Assembly (NCBI RefSeq): GCF_002592005.1
Contig: NZ_NVQF01000010.1
Coordinates: 37,953-101,952 of the forward strand
Direction of reading: 5' to 3'
From: Mycolicibacterium palauense
GTDB taxonomy: Bacteria; Actinomycetota; Actinomycetes; Mycobacteriales; Mycobacteriaceae
Length of the DNA stretch: 64,000 nucleotides
Each line of letters starts with the position of its first letter. Position 1 is the stretch's first letter. The notes under the pieces were generated by a model. It was not told where the DNA came from. It saw nothing but the letters and a program-made list of their open reading frames with translations, and made no database searches. Shown one piece after another: positions 35,008 through 43,881 of this stretch. The position numbers and the translations under genes were made by a program.

Positions 35008-36585
35008 TCAGGCCATCAGGTCCAGCACCAGCCGCTCACCGAGCTGGGACTCCTCGATCCACGGCGCGTTGACCTTCAAGCAGTGCGCCCACACCTCGGC
35101 GGCCCGCGGCGCGTCGTGTTCGCCCGCGGCGGAGAGGAACTTGACAAAGAGACGCTGGCTGTTGCGGTTCGACGAGGCCACCCACGGCAGATTCTCCGCG
35201 TCGGCGGTCACCGCCGGCTCCACGCCGACGCGGACCCAATGCAGGATTTCGGCGATGATGGTCAGGGCCGGGTTCTTGACCGTTGAGAATGCTGCCATCT
35301 CGGCTTCCCGCCAGGTTGTGACGAACCGGGCGGTGTCGTCGACGGTGGCGGCGAGCTGGTCGACCACTGCGGTCAGTGCCCGTAGCGCTCTGGCGGTGAT
35401 TCGGGACGCGACCAGTCCCATGGTCGCGGGCTCGATCGATCTCAGCGCACGGTAGAAGTCGGCGAGAGTGGTCTGTCGAGACTCCAGGACGATGCCTGAC
35501 AGCTGGGCGGCCACGCGTGTGGAAGGAGCGACGATACTGGCGCCACCACGATCCCCGGTCCGCAGATCCAGCAGGAACTCCATCTCCAGGATGCGCAGCG
35601 CTTCGCGCAGTGTCGGGCGGGAGATGCCGAACTCGGCGGCCAGCTCCGGCTGCGGTGGGAGACGATCCCCCTCCCGGAGTTCACCGTTGGCGATACGGGC
35701 CCGAATCTCGGTGGCCACGGTCGAGGCCCGGCGAGGGGCGACCTCGGCGGCAGACTCCCGGGCCTGGGCCCGCCACAGCGGAGTGACATCGATGGGTTCG
35801 CGACTGGTGTTGCGGCTGACCAGCATGCGACTCGTCGTGTAGAGGTAGTCGCTCCAGGCCTTGCCCGCCAGCGCCGGCTCCCGTCGCCGCGCGGCGTCGA
35901 GAAAGGCGCTGTGGCTCACCACAACGCGGCGTGCGATGCGCTCGGCGGACGCAGCATCGCTGCTGCCGATCGCCGAGTAGACCTGCCCGGCGTAGATGTC
36001 GCGAAAGACCCCCGCGACGACCGCGAGTGTCCGGTTGCCCGACAGCTCCGTGACGGCCTGATCGAAGCGGGACATCGCCGAGACGAAGGCGAGGGGATCA
36101 CGCTCTCCGCTCCGCTCGGCGTCGTGCAACGTGATGAGGCGGTCCAGGTCGTCGTAGCCGGCGCGGACGGCCACCAGTTCGGCGGCGGGGGGCTCGATCA
36201 CCGATCGGGCCTCCTCGAGATTGCCCAGCGTCGCGCCGCGTAGCTGTAGCAGCATCGCGACGTAGCGGCCCACCGCCTCGAGTCCGGGCCTGCGAACCAC
36301 CGCGCCGCCACCGCGACCGCGTCTTATCTCGATGAGCTGCTGGGACTCCAAGATTCTCAGCGCTTCCCGCAGCGTCTCACGCGAGATTCGGAAGTGACTG
36401 ATCAGATCGGCTTCCGAGGGCAGCCGCTGGTCGGCTTCCAAGTGCCCGTTGAGGATCTCGCGCCGCAGGTCAGCCGCGAGCAGATGTGAGGCCTTACCGG
36501 GGTTCCTGCGGGAGATGCTCTGTAAAGCGGATTCAGTCCAGCTCGCCTGGGTGTTCGGCGAGGCGTCCCGTGCATGATTCGGCAC
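35008..36585 (-). CDS. Tandem GntR/FadR-type regulator, paralogue B
   Basis: The protein has 525 residues using the GTG at 36585; an ATG at 36636 would add 17 basic residues and neither start has a clear ribosome binding site. The architecture matches the protein at 25528: winged helix 1 (about 33-100), helical domain, winged helix 2 (PTLREALRILEMEFLLDLRTG, about 325-345), helical domain. The two end almost identically (GERLVLDLM). The pair brackets the P450/Ltp/ALDH block. Each chain could bind DNA alone as an internal pseudo-dimer. Confidence 0.83.
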   Translation of the reverse strand: MPNHARDASPNTQASWTESALQSISRRNPGKASHLLAADLRREILNGHLEADQRLPSEADLISHFRISRETLREALRILESQQLIEIRRGRGGGAVVRRPGLEAVGRYVAMLLQLRGATLGNLEEARSVIEPPAAELVAVRAGYDDLDRLITLHDAERSGERDPLAFVSAMSRFDQAVTELSGNRTLAVVAGVFRDIYAGQVYSAIGSSDAASAERIARRVVVSHSAFLDAARRREPALAGKAWSDYLYTTSRMLVSRNTSREPIDVTPLWRAQARESAAEVAPRRASTVATEIRARIANGELREGDRLPPQPELAAEFGISRPTLREALRILEMEFLLDLRTGDRGGASIVAPSTRVAAQLSGIVLESRQTTLADFYRALRSIEPATMGLVASRITARALRALTAVVDQLAATVDDTARFVTTWREAEMAAFSTVKNPALTIIAEILHWVRVGVEPAVTADAENLPWVASSNRNSQRLFVKFLSAAGEHDAPRAAEVWAHCLKVNAPWIEESQLGERLVLDLMA

Positions 36586-36932
36586 GGCCTGCGCTACCGG
36601 CCCACGCCGGGCCGCGCCGTGCCGCCATCGCGCCACGCCAGCCGCACTCTAATTGCCCGTCCCTGTTCCTGGTGGTCAGTGTGATTACAGGAGACATCGT
36701 AGAGGACATCGGCTAGCGGCCCGCCGATGACGTACGCGACGTCGCCGGACTTGCCGGCGGGACGAAATAGTCGACTAGGACTGTTGTACCCGGTAGCTGC
36801 CGGGCAGGGTAGGCGCGAGGGTCTCGATCTTCTCGCCTTCCAGAGTTGGATTCCGCAGAGGTCTGTACATGGCAGTGCCGGACGGTGTGAGCCGGTTTTC
36901 GCACGGCTTGTTCACTACACTTCGTCACTGAG
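36586..36932. other. Intergenic stretch between divergent regulators
   Basis: No gene can be supported here. It is less GC-rich than the flanks and contains the 10-bp palindrome TAGTCGACTA at 36768-36777. It must hold the promoters of the divergent GntR and TetR genes, but no clear -35/-10 pair can be assigned. Confidence 0.5.
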
Positions 36933-37664
36933 ATGAGACGAAAGCCCAACCCGGAGCAGCGTCGCCGCGAACTGTGCGACACGGCTGTTCGCCTGCTTGC
37001 CGAGGACGGCCTCAAGGGGGTCAGCCACCTCAAAGTGGACCGTAAGGCCGGCTTCCCGGACGGTACGACGTCCTTCTACTTCCGTACCAGGTCTGCCCTG
37101 GTGCATGCGGTTGCTGCACGGATAGCCGAGTTGGATCGCAAGGACTTGACGGCTGCGACCCGGAGTCGTGCCGACAACGGCGACGCGGAGTGCCGGTCTC
37201 CGTCGGGTCTGGCGCAGCTGGTGGTGCGCTCGGCCACGGGTGCGCGGTTGACCAGGACGAAAGCCCGCGCCGAGCTTGCTCTGCAGGCTGCGCGAGATGC
37301 TGAACTCGACGAGGCACTCAGAGGTTATACGGAGGGATTTCTGGTCCTCATCCGGGAAGCGATCGAGGCGGATCAGGCCCACGATCACAATCTCGATCCT
37401 GCGCTTGTCGACGAGCAGGCCTATGTCGTGATGATGTTCATCAGCGGCCTCATGCTGTCGTCTGCCGGCGGTGTGCGCAAGGCCTACACGGCCGAGGAGG
37501 TGGATCGGATTATTTCAGGCATCATCGGGGGAGTCGGGGCGGTGTTCGGCGACGGCGACGTGCGTGAAGTCGGTTCAGTGTCCGAATCCCGACGGCGTGG
37601 CGGCGGTGAACCGTCGTCGTCGCTCGCAGCGCGCCGTCGTGCCCGGTCAGGCGGTCGGGCCTGA
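36933..37664 (+). CDS. TetR-family regulator with a long basic tail
   Basis: The protein has 243 residues. The HTH is atypical but present (GVSHLKVDRKAGFPDGTTSFYFRTRSALV, about residues 29-57). The C-terminal 35 residues are Arg/Ser/Gly-rich (ESRRRGGGEPSSSLAARRR) and look unstructured. The ligand domain belongs to the group common in actinobacteria. It stands alone, convergent with the P450 at 37755, and is a candidate repressor of genes in the 36-41 kb part. Confidence 0.8.
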   Translation: MRRKPNPEQRRRELCDTAVRLLAEDGLKGVSHLKVDRKAGFPDGTTSFYFRTRSALVHAVAARIAELDRKDLTAATRSRADNGDAECRSPSGLAQLVVRSATGARLTRTKARAELALQAARDAELDEALRGYTEGFLVLIREAIEADQAHDHNLDPALVDEQAYVVMMFISGLMLSSAGGVRKAYTAEEVDRIISGIIGGVGAVFGDGDVREVGSVSESRRRGGGEPSSSLAARRRARSGGRA

Positions 37665-37754
37665 TCCGTGCGGGCTCTGCGGCGGCCGAGATCTACCCGG
37701 TCCCGAAGATCTCGGTCAGGTTGGCTGCGACGTAGCCCGGTGCGCCGCAGTCGG

Positions 37755-38954
37755 TTACGGTGTCACCTGCACCGGCACGTGTGAGTACCCGGCAACGCTG
37801 GTCATTCGCACCCGGCGCAGAGCATGTTCGTCCACGTCGAACTCGGGCATGAGGTCCAGCAGGCGGTCCAGCGCAATCGAACTCTCCAGACGCGCCAGCG
37901 CGGCGCCGAGGCAGGAATGGACCCCGTAGCCGAAGCCCAGGTTCTGGGCGACGGTGCGGTCACGGTCGATATCGAAGCGGTCGGCGTCGGGAAATGCCTC
38001 CTCGTCGCGGTTGGCCGACCCGATGAGCAACAACACCGCCTTGCCCGCGGGGATCGTGGTGTCACCCACCGTGACGTCGCGGCGCGTGCAGCGCACGTCG
38101 TACTGCACCGGCGGGTCGTAACGCAGGACCTCCTCGATGGCGGCGGGGATCTTGCTTCGGTCGGACCTCAGCGCCCGCCATTGCCCGGGGTGACGGGAGA
38201 AGTGCACCACGGCGTTTCCGACCAGCTTGGTGACGGTCTCGGCGCCCGCGCCACCCAGCAGCGTGCAGAAACCCGCGATCTCGATGTCGTCGAGCCGGGT
38301 GATGCCGTCGTCACGCTCGATATCGGCGGCGATCAGCCCGCTGATCATGTCGTCTCCGGGCTCGGCGCGGCGCTCCTGGATCAGGTTGAAGTACAGCATC
38401 GCGGTCTTGAGTGCGGCATCCATACCGGCTTCGCTCATCGCCATCTGGCCGGGCTGGCGCTCGAGCAGGGTGTCGAGCCACAGGCGGATCTGCTGGCGGT
38501 TCTCGGTGGGCACTCCGAGCATCGTCGTGATGATCTCGACCGGAAACAGTGCCGAGAACTCGGCGACGACATCGAACTTCCGAGGGTCGACCGCCGCGAG
38601 GTATCGATCGACGGTGTTGCGAACCAGAGTCTCCTGAGCCCGAATGGCCCGCGGTGTGAAGACCTTGTTGACCAGGCCCCGCATGCGGCGGTGATCCGGT
38701 GGATCCATGGAAATGATGGACTGCTGAGCCTTCTCGCCCGACAACACCTCCTCGAGCATGGTGCCACTGGCGGACGAGAATGCCTCGTGGTCCTTGAATG
38801 CCGCGGCAACATCCCGGTGGCGGGTGAGCGCGTAGAAGTCGTACTTCTCGCTGTAGTAGACCGCCGCCTCGGCACGCATGTGCCGGTAGGTGTCGTACGG
38901 GTTGTCGAAGTATTCCACCGAGAACGGGTCGAAGCCTGCCTGTATCGATGCCAT
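37755..38954 (-). CDS. Cytochrome P450 behind the ACTCTA operator
   Basis: The protein has 399 residues from the ATG at 38954 (AGGAG, 9 nt). I-helix LLGGAGAETVTKLVG (about residues 232-246), ExxR in EEVLRYDPP, heme loop FGYGVHSCLGAALAR with the Cys near residue 345. The N-terminal MDPPDHRRMRGLVNKVFTP is typical of soluble class I enzymes. No ferredoxin is adjacent, so it must draw electrons from a distant one, perhaps that at 30134. The palindrome at 39045 lies about 90 bp upstream. Confidence 0.9.
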   Translation of the reverse strand: MASIQAGFDPFSVEYFDNPYDTYRHMRAEAAVYYSEKYDFYALTRHRDVAAAFKDHEAFSSASGTMLEEVLSGEKAQQSIISMDPPDHRRMRGLVNKVFTPRAIRAQETLVRNTVDRYLAAVDPRKFDVVAEFSALFPVEIITTMLGVPTENRQQIRLWLDTLLERQPGQMAMSEAGMDAALKTAMLYFNLIQERRAEPGDDMISGLIAADIERDDGITRLDDIEIAGFCTLLGGAGAETVTKLVGNAVVHFSRHPGQWRALRSDRSKIPAAIEEVLRYDPPVQYDVRCTRRDVTVGDTTIPAGKAVLLLIGSANRDEEAFPDADRFDIDRDRTVAQNLGFGYGVHSCLGAALARLESSIALDRLLDLMPEFDVDEHALRRVRMTSVAGYSHVPVQVTP

Positions 38955-39044
38955 CGCTGGTCTCCTGCCCTCATGCTCGACGGCGCCAACGGCCGTGCCG
39001 GTGTTCCGTGCTCGTGGACATCCCGGGGCCGCGTTCCGGAAAAT

Positions 39045-39064
39045 CACTCTACGTTAGTAGAGTG
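39045..39064. promoter_or_regulatory. Palindromic operator CACTCTAC-N4-GTAGAGTG
   Basis: Perfect 8-bp arms around GTTA, between the P450 (-) and the end of the SnoaL-like gene at 39135. Its inner 18 bp match the site at 16812-16829. It is the best candidate operator for the P450 promoter. Confidence 0.7.
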
Positions 39065-39134
39065 TGGCTGGGTGCCGAAATCGGTAATTTTCTGTGGGAA
39101 CCAGAGTTTGGCGGTACGGCGGGTGCCAGTGTGG

Positions 39135-39692
39135 TCAATCCGGCGGAGCCGGATTGTGGGGGCGGCGGTGGTTGGTCAGCGGGCGCCGATAGGACGGATC
39201 GCTGCGATCGCGAGCCGGCGTGCCGTTGAGCGAGATGTCGGCAACTTCGGAGAATGGGAGAGGCATGCTGGGCACCATTCCCGACCATTCGATCAGGTTG
39301 GTGCGCAGCGCGATCAGCCAGCGGCCGGTTCGGCGTTCGAGTCGGTCGAGATAGCGGCCACCGGCGATCCAGTTCGTCTCGTCACGGTTTCGGGCGGTGA
39401 ACAGGTAGTAGGTTTCGCAGTGGGCGGTGTCGCCGTCGATGTCGCAGGTGTGATTGAGCAGGTTGTGCTGTGTGGCGACCTGGCCCTCTTCGTGCATCCG
39501 CCGTGCCCACGCGTACAGGTCGGCGGGGCCGCCGACGAAGTCGCCGGCGGCGATGACGGCGTCGGGGTGGAAGGCGGACAGGAACAGGTCGCGATCGAAT
39601 CGATCCATACCGCGACTGAACCGGGTCAGGCAGTCGCTGATGTCCTGGCGGTCCAGCAGGTAGCCGATCCGCGACATCCGGTCGGTGTCCAA
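39135..39692 (-). CDS. SnoaL/NTF2-like protein (4 of 5)
   Basis: The protein has 185 residues. TTG at 39692 is chosen because a strong AGGAGG lies 5 nt upstream; an ATG five codons later lacks one. The opening helix is DRQDISDCLTRFSRGMDRFDRD, followed by LSAFHPDAVIAAGDFVGG and a central QHNLLNHTCDIDGDTAHCETYYLF. The last 30 residues are basic and probably disordered. It is in tandem with a homologue at 39720. Confidence 0.75.
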   Translation of the reverse strand: MDTDRMSRIGYLLDRQDISDCLTRFSRGMDRFDRDLFLSAFHPDAVIAAGDFVGGPADLYAWARRMHEEGQVATQHNLLNHTCDIDGDTAHCETYYLFTARNRDETNWIAGGRYLDRLERRTGRWLIALRTNLIEWSGMVPSMPLPFSEVADISLNGTPARDRSDPSYRRPLTNHRRPHNPAPPD

Positions 39693-39719
39693 GGCAACCT
39701 CCTGATTGAGCCGGTGCTG

Positions 39720-40295
39720 TCAGTGCGTGTCGTCGGTGGTTCCGGGTGCGCCGCCGCCGCCGAGGAACTGCTCGCTCGGGTCCGCGGTGGCGCTGCCGGC
39801 GTACCCGCGGGTGTCGAACGGCATGCCCATCAGGCCGGTCGACCAGTCCACGGAATCCCCGAGCTCCTGAAACCAGTCGTAGACCATTACGCGGTGGGTG
39901 ATGCGCCACTGGCCGGCGCGTTTCGTCATCCGGTCCAGGTAGCGGCCGCCGATCATGCTGTCGCGGTGACCCGCCGGGGTGGCGACCCGGTGGTAGGCGA
40001 GCACATGGGTTTCGACGCGGGCGACACCGGCGGACGGCTCGATGAGGCTCTGGCCCAGAACGTGCTGGGTGTTGGGGATATCCGGGGATCCGGGAACGAC
40101 CCAGGCAAGATAGTCATCGAAGGATCCGGTGAAGATCCCATGGTCGACGGTGGCGTCCGGCCAATACGCGCCCGCAATCAGTGCGGCGTCGCGACGGTCT
40201 TCCCCGCGGGCCAGCCGAGCCAGGCAGTCCCGGATCCGCTCGCGGTCAAGCAGTTCGGACAGACCCGGATCGCTCGGTGCGCTGTGCGCGGTCAT
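39720..40295 (-). CDS. SnoaL/NTF2-like protein (5 of 5)
   Basis: The protein has 191 residues. It shares the pattern of its downstream neighbour: DRERIRDCLARLARGEDRRDAAL, then AYWPDATVDHGIFTG, NTQHVLGQSLIE, and GGRYLDRMTKRAGQWRITHRV. That GGRYLDR..R..W.I segment is common to both and suggests an ancestral duplication. These two are a larger branch than the three small ones at 14100, 16262 and 21268. Probable dehydratase/isomerase, substrate unknown. Confidence 0.75.
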   Translation of the reverse strand: MTAHSAPSDPGLSELLDRERIRDCLARLARGEDRRDAALIAGAYWPDATVDHGIFTGSFDDYLAWVVPGSPDIPNTQHVLGQSLIEPSAGVARVETHVLAYHRVATPAGHRDSMIGGRYLDRMTKRAGQWRITHRVMVYDWFQELGDSVDWSTGLMGMPFDTRGYAGSATADPSEQFLGGGGAPGTTDDTH

Positions 40296-40451
40296 ATCGG
40301 ATGTCCCGCGGCATGCGGCATTGCAGTCTCCAACGTTGCGGTGGGAACCGGGATGAGCGGCCGGAACCGCCCGACCTGCCCATCAACTTGCTGATCGTAA
40401 AGTAAACCACCCGGAGTCCGGAGATACGACCGATTCGATGTCGCATCGGCT

Positions 40452-40476
40452 ATTTTTTGTACGATCGACAAATAAT
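40452..40476. promoter_or_regulatory. Probable TetR operator with 9-bp arms
   Basis: ATTTTTTGT at 40452-40460 and ACAAATAAT at 40468-40476 are inverted repeats (8 of 9) around ACGATCG. It lies 52 bp before the TetR gene at 40529 and in the divergent promoter region of the SnoaL-like genes. Confidence 0.62.
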
Positions 40477-40528
40477 TCAGGCTGCCGTTGCGGTGCTGGA
40501 TACGGGCAAGCGTTCGACGGGAGGGGAC

Positions 40529-41095
40529 ATGACCGCAGAAGCTGCCGGTACGACCGGGTGGCCGGCATCCACCCGGCGGCGGCTGCTGAATGCCGCGATG
40601 GTGCTCTTCGGCCAGTACAGCTTCGCCGGCACCTCACTGCAGATGATCGCCGACGAGCTCGGCCTCACCAAGGCGGCGATCTACTATCACTTCCGCACCC
40701 GGGAGCAGTTGCTGCTCGCACTGATGGATCCAATCCTCGAAGAGATCGGTGCGGCGGTGGAGGCCGCGGGCGAGAGGAACGGTCCCGCCGCCCGTGCCGA
40801 GGCGATGCTTGCCGGATACGCCGCGGTCGTCGCCAAGAACCGTGCCGTTGCCGCCATCACGATCTTCGATCCGGGTGTCCGCGCGGTCTTACGCAATCAC
40901 CCCGAATGGTCGGCCGCGATCGACCGGCAACTGGCGCTGTTGGCGGGGACCCAGACCTCGGTCGCCGGTTCCATCAACGCCATGGTCACACTGACCGGGC
41001 TTGCCGGTGCCGCCGCGAGCGCACCGCACGGCCTCGATGACGAGACCCTGTGCGCACACCTCTTCGACGTCGGTCGGCGGACGCTGGGGTTGTGA
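40529..41095 (+). CDS. TetR/AcrR-family regulator
   Basis: The protein has 188 residues from the ATG at 40529 (GGGAGGGG upstream; a longer frame from 40457 would read through the operator). HTH: TSLQMIADELGLTKAAIYYHFRTREQLL, about residues 36-63. The ligand domain continues with helical AMLAGYAAVVAKNRAVAAITIFDPGVRAVLR. It is divergent from the paired SnoaL-like genes and probably controls them and itself through the site at 40452. Confidence 0.87.
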   Translation: MTAEAAGTTGWPASTRRRLLNAAMVLFGQYSFAGTSLQMIADELGLTKAAIYYHFRTREQLLLALMDPILEEIGAAVEAAGERNGPAARAEAMLAGYAAVVAKNRAVAAITIFDPGVRAVLRNHPEWSAAIDRQLALLAGTQTSVAGSINAMVTLTGLAGAAASAPHGLDDETLCAHLFDVGRRTLGL

Positions 41096-41327
41096 TCCTC
41101 ACCGCGGGGCCGGCGCGTGGGCTGTCCGGCGACCTCCGGCCACGGGTGTCGGGGCGCGCCCCTGGCAAACATGAATCGTGAATTCTCCCAAACTGGTGGC
41201 GCACTTCGGCCATTGATTTTCTTGGGACTTGGGCTGCAGGGAAAGGGGCTTTATGCCCGCCCGTATGGCTTCACAAAGGGCCTTACGATCGACCGGAGAT
41301 TATCGGCTGAGGTAAAGGATCGCTGCG

Positions 41328-42425
41328 ATGATTGTCGACAACCCCGAGGTCACACTGGACGAAGACGGCCACGGCATTCCCGCCGAGGCCGGCAGAACCG
41401 CATTCCTGGACTGGTTGGTGACATTCGTCGCCGACGGCGACGACGGGCGCCGTTACTGGTTCGGTTGTTCACCGCTCTCGCTTGCTCTCGAGGACACCGA
41501 CATGTGGCATGTCGAGGTCGGGTCCGACACCGGACAGGTCGTCCAGATCCCAGGCTCGATCTATCGGCTGGCCGACTTCCCCCAGACGGCACGTACCGGC
41601 GGGCAGCGTTGCCCGCGTGGGGCGCTGAAGGTGCAGCGGTTTGCCGACCGTGTGTCGGTCGATCTCGGTGATTTCCATCTCGTGTGCAGATCCGACCACT
41701 CCTGGCACTATTCGTTGGAGGACGAGAAATCCGGCATCAAGGCCGAATTCGTGCACCAGGGGCGGGGCTACCCAACCTGGTACGGGAAGGACACGCCGTC
41801 GGTGCTCACCCAGCACAGCATCGCCTACGGCTACAACTGGTCGGGGAGAGTCGAAGGCACAATCACGATCGACGGCCGCACGGTCCGCGTCGCCGGCAAG
41901 GGAATCCGGGAGCGCTACTACTCGGTGGACCAATCCGCCGCGGAGATCGGGGGCTGGGAAGACTGGGCCTGGTTCCACTTCGATGAGGTGTTCGGCAGCA
42001 TGTACGAGATGCGACTGGGCAGTAAGGACATGTCGCTGAACATGGTTGACGAAGGCCAGTATTTCCCGGCCGGAGACTTCACCATCGAGCACCATGACTG
42101 GGCCTATCTGCGTCCACTGGGTGCATTTATTCCGACTCGTTACGTCGTCACGATGGAAACCGGAGCCGGGGTGCTCGAGTTCACCGCACGGGCCGTAGGC
42201 GCTACGACCTGGGGTGTGGGCGACAAGGTGCCCGATACTCCGGTCGTCACGTTGAATTGGGACGCTCTGGAGGGCGTCTTCACCTACGCCGATGGCCGAA
42301 CAAGGCCGCTCACCAACGGTAGGGGCGGCACCTCGATCCGGCTGTGGAAGCCCTACCCGAGCATCTTCGCGCCGGAACTCGGCGGGCCCGCGGGGTCGGA
42401 AGGTCCGCGACTGTCGACACTTTGA
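41328..42425 (+). CDS. Uncharacterised beta-rich protein, possibly lipocalin-like
   Basis: The protein has 365 residues, with no signal peptide or membrane segment. It is rich in aromatic residues and beta strands (WHYSLEDEKSGIKAEFVHQGRGYPTWYGK; GGWEDWAWFHFDEVFGSMYEMRLG). A possible relation is the AttH/CrtC-like lipocalin fold, or the DUF7064/7065 type found beside catabolic genes, but I cannot assign it firmly. It starts behind AAAGGA and precedes the TTAGTC-regulated P450, though without that site in its own leader. A binding or hydratase role for hydrophobic compounds is possible. Confidence 0.65.
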   Translation: MIVDNPEVTLDEDGHGIPAEAGRTAFLDWLVTFVADGDDGRRYWFGCSPLSLALEDTDMWHVEVGSDTGQVVQIPGSIYRLADFPQTARTGGQRCPRGALKVQRFADRVSVDLGDFHLVCRSDHSWHYSLEDEKSGIKAEFVHQGRGYPTWYGKDTPSVLTQHSIAYGYNWSGRVEGTITIDGRTVRVAGKGIRERYYSVDQSAAEIGGWEDWAWFHFDEVFGSMYEMRLGSKDMSLNMVDEGQYFPAGDFTIEHHDWAYLRPLGAFIPTRYVVTMETGAGVLEFTARAVGATTWGVGDKVPDTPVVTLNWDALEGVFTYADGRTRPLTNGRGGTSIRLWKPYPSIFAPELGGPAGSEGPRLSTL

Positions 42426-42561
42426 CCCGGGAGGGGCCACCTCTGACCCCACAGTGTGGGCACTGTGGAGTGATCGTTGCCAGCCGGGGTCCGCCTTGGT
42501 CGATCGCCTAGGAACGGTGGGGTAACGCTTGCCCGAATAGCCGCTTACTCGCTAAGGTTCG

Positions 42562-42579
42562 GTTAGTCGTATGACTAAC
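42562..42579. promoter_or_regulatory. TTAGTC-N4-GACTAA palindrome, site 1
   Basis: GTTAGTCGTATGACTAAC has perfect 7-bp arms around GTAT, 80 bp before the P450 start. It is one of four sites of the same design (46767, 47922, 49330). Confidence 0.72.
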
Positions 42580-42658
42580 ATGCGACTAGCCAGTGGCTCG
42601 CACTCCGAGCCGAGGCCGAGGATGCAGTGCTGACCTTGACACCCGAGGGAGATCGACC

Positions 42659-43855
42659 GTGGCGGTGATGAGTCCGAGCGAGCTGTACTACGACCCGTTC
42701 GACCGGGGTATCGACGCAGATCCCTATCCGGTGTATCGGCGGCTCCGCGAGGAGGCGCCGCTCTATTACAACGAGAAACACGACTTCTACGCGGTGAGTA
42801 GGGTCGGCGATGTCGAACGGGTGCTCTCCGATGACGAGACCTTCATCTCGGGCCGCGGCGCGATTCTCGAGTTCATTCGCGCCGACATCCCGATGCCCCC
42901 GGGGATGTTCATCTTCGAGGACCCGCCCATTCACACGCGGCACCGCAGGTTGCTCGCCCGTGTGTTCACCCCGCGACGGGTCGCCGAACTGGAACCCAAG
43001 ATACGTGCGTTTTGTGCGAGGAGCCTGGATGCCGTTGTCGGGTCGGGTCGGCTTGACTTCATGGCCGATCTGGGCGCGCAGGTGCCGATGCGGACGATCG
43101 GGATGTTGCTCGGAATACCCGAGGCGGACCAGGACGGACACCGGCAGGACACGGACAAGAGCTTGCGCACGGAGTCGGGCGAGCCGATGGACCCTCAGGA
43201 CGGGTTCGGCAGTGGCGAGTCGTTCGCCGAGTACATCGACTGGCGTGCCGAGCACCCCTCCGACGATCTCATGACCGACCTGTTGAACGCCGAGTTCGAG
43301 GACGAGGACGGCACGGTTCGCTGTCTGACGCGTGCCGAAGCCCTGACCTACACCTCGCTGCTCGCCAGCGCCGGCAGTGAGACGACGGGACACCTGATCA
43401 GCTGGAGCGCCAAGACGCTGGCCGATCATCCGGACCAACGACGCGAGCTCGCCCGGGACCCGTCACTGATCCCGGCGGCCGTCGAAGAGGTGCTGCGCTT
43501 CGAGCCGCCCGGGCATCAGTTCGCGCGTTACGTCAACAGGGATGCCCGGTTGCACGGGCAGACGGTGCCGGAAGGCAGCGTCATGCTCTTCCTGATCGGC
43601 TCGGCCAACCGCGACGAAAGTCGCTTCCAGGACGGTGAACGTTTCGACATCCACCGGAAGTACGTCAAGAGTCTCGCCTTCGGAGTGGGCGCCCACTACT
43701 GCCTGGGAGCGGCGCTGGCGCGGTTGGAGGGCCGGATCGCTCTGGAAGAGATCCTGAAACGCTTTCCCGAGTGGCAGATCGACACCGAGAACGCCCGGAT
43801 GGCCTCCGCGTCCATCCTGCGGGGATGGGATTCGTTGCCCGCCTTCATTCCCTGA
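42659..43855 (+). CDS. Cytochrome P450 of the flavin-oxygenase locus
   Basis: The protein has 398 residues from the GTG at 42659 (GAGGGAGA, 8 nt); an ATG three codons on is the alternative. I-helix LLASAGSETTGHLISW (about residues 239-254), ExxR in EEVLRFEPP, heme loop FGVGAHYCLGAALAR with the Cys near residue 346. It lacks a neighbouring ferredoxin. The palindrome upstream places it in the same predicted regulon as the monooxygenases at 43882, 45551 and 49494. Confidence 0.9.
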   Translation: MAVMSPSELYYDPFDRGIDADPYPVYRRLREEAPLYYNEKHDFYAVSRVGDVERVLSDDETFISGRGAILEFIRADIPMPPGMFIFEDPPIHTRHRRLLARVFTPRRVAELEPKIRAFCARSLDAVVGSGRLDFMADLGAQVPMRTIGMLLGIPEADQDGHRQDTDKSLRTESGEPMDPQDGFGSGESFAEYIDWRAEHPSDDLMTDLLNAEFEDEDGTVRCLTRAEALTYTSLLASAGSETTGHLISWSAKTLADHPDQRRELARDPSLIPAAVEEVLRFEPPGHQFARYVNRDARLHGQTVPEGSVMLFLIGSANRDESRFQDGERFDIHRKYVKSLAFGVGAHYCLGAALARLEGRIALEEILKRFPEWQIDTENARMASASILRGWDSLPAFIP

Positions 43856-43881
43856 GGGCGTGGGTACGGCCGGGAACCAGA

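Noticed and set aside
36768..36777. TAGTCGACTA as a fifth copy of the TTAGTC palindrome
   Set aside because: It lacks the 4-bp spacer and the outer bases, so it does not fit the consensus; a 10-bp palindrome can occur by chance.
37824..40394. 856-codon open frame on the plus strand
   Set aside because: It lies opposite the P450 and two SnoaL-like genes, whose motifs are complete. The translated product has no recognisable domain.
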